From Comamonadaceae bacterium (GTDB taxonomy: Bacteria > Pseudomonadota > Gammaproteobacteria > Burkholderiales > Burkholderiaceae_C), in contig CANIDW010000077.1 in assembly GCA_947466165.1 (NCBI GenBank), positions 1-7,378 of the forward strand: a stretch of DNA of 7,378 nt. The letters run 5' to 3'. The first letter of the stretch is position 1. Each line of letters opens with the position of its first letter. The notes under the pieces were generated by a model. That model was not told the origin of the DNA, made no database searches, and was given only the letters and a program-made list of their open reading frames with translations. Position numbers and translations under genes: made by a program. Below are positions 7,043 through 7,378 of this stretch, one piece after another.

Positions 7043-7378
7043 TCATGCACCGGCTTCCAGCAGTTTGCGAACAGGCGCTGGCAGCCCGAGAGCTGGCCAG
7101 CTTGCCGGGTCAAACCAGGCACCGCCACGCTCTGCCGCGGTCAGCCCATTCCCCAGTTTCTGGCGGGCAGTGAGTTGACTCACGAAGGGCTTCAGGTGCA
7201 AATCCTTGTGCGTCAAAACATGCACAAAAGGCGTTTTCGGCTGCAGCGTAGCGCGTGCTGCAACAGGCACCGCACCGGTCAACAACTCTTCGCTGTCAAA
7301 CACCGGCAAGCAGTACAAGCCGCCCCAGATGCCGCGCGCCGGACGTCTTTCGAGCCACACGGCGCCATCAGCGCGTAA
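7043..7378 (-). CDS. mutY: Adenine DNA glycosylase MutY, C-terminal part only
   Basis: The reverse strand is open from the right edge (base 7378) to a TGA at 7045-7043, giving the last 111 residues. The fragment begins LRADGAVWLERRPARGIWGG and continues LYCLPVF, the hallmark start of the C-terminal NUDIX-like domain of MutY, which recognises 8-oxoguanine opposite the mispaired adenine. Further matches are HVLTHKDLHLKPF, in the place of the family's FSH loop, and WFDPASWPALGLPAPVRKLL at the end. The catalytic HhH domain and the iron-sulfur cluster lie outside the window. A GTG at 7360 opens a shorter reading but is internal, since family similarity extends upstream of it. The gene converges on the transporter gene with 24 bases between the stops. 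Confidence 0.93.
   Translation of the reverse strand, partial: LRADGAVWLERRPARGIWGGLYCLPVFDSEELLTGAVPVAARATLQPKTPFVHVLTHKDLHLKPFVSQLTARQKLGNGLTAAERGGAWFDPASWPALGLPAPVRKLLEAGA

Noticed and set aside
7023..7044. Hairpin GAAGTC/GGCTTC between the transporter and mutY
   Set aside because: It is only six pairs including a G-U, has a 10-base loop and no T run on either strand, and overlaps the mutY stop. It is too weak to call a terminator.
1..7378. An undescribed defence or mobile system
   Set aside because: Every substantial stretch is covered by recognisable housekeeping or common accessory genes; there is no integrase, transposase, repeat array, toxin-antitoxin pair or reverse transcriptase.

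Overview
The window looks like ordinary chromosome of a betaproteobacterium, most likely Burkholderiales/Comamonadaceae (the Rhodoferax/Polaromonas type). This rests on the protein sequences, the moderately high GC of the core genes, and the combination of HrcA, an NAD kinase starting with [10 protein letters not shown], RecN, RapZ and MutY. The genus is inference, because no database search could be run.

Layout. Bases 1-366 (minus strand) hold the N-terminal 122 residues of a ChrR-type cupin that runs off the left edge. A rho-independent terminator (405-435) and a complete CAU-anticodon tRNA gene (442-518, CCA encoded) follow, both on the minus strand, with a candidate promoter at 528-556. 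A small membrane protein of the DUF4337 type (670-1248, plus) converges on hrcA (1257-2273, minus), the heat-shock repressor gene. A 50-base gap then separates hrcA from a divergent plus-strand series: nadK (2324-3199), recN (3232-4875), rapZ (4872-5774) and a fosmidomycin-resistance-type MFS transporter (5771-7018). The last two junctions are 4-base ATGA overlaps. The 3' end of mutY (7043-7378, minus) converges on the transporter and runs off the right edge.

How the genes fit together. hrcA controls class I heat-shock genes elsewhere, since no CIRCE operator is visible here. nadK-recN-rapZ-transporter looks like one transcription unit combining NADP supply, DNA break repair, a P-loop regulator of amino-sugar metabolism in enterics, and an efflux permease. 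mutY removes adenine mispaired with 8-oxoguanine. Coding density is very high and no gene-free stretch exceeds 300 bases; the longest, 519-669, holds only candidate promoters and a ribosome binding site.

I see no phage, insertion sequence, CRISPR array or novel multi-gene system. The points worth a second look are modest: a possibly leaderless divergent hrcA/nadK start region, a RapZ lacking the enteric RNA-binding tail residues, translational coupling of rapZ to an efflux pump, the likely Ile2 identity of the tRNA, and a drop in GC in the left 1.2 kb around the tRNA gene.
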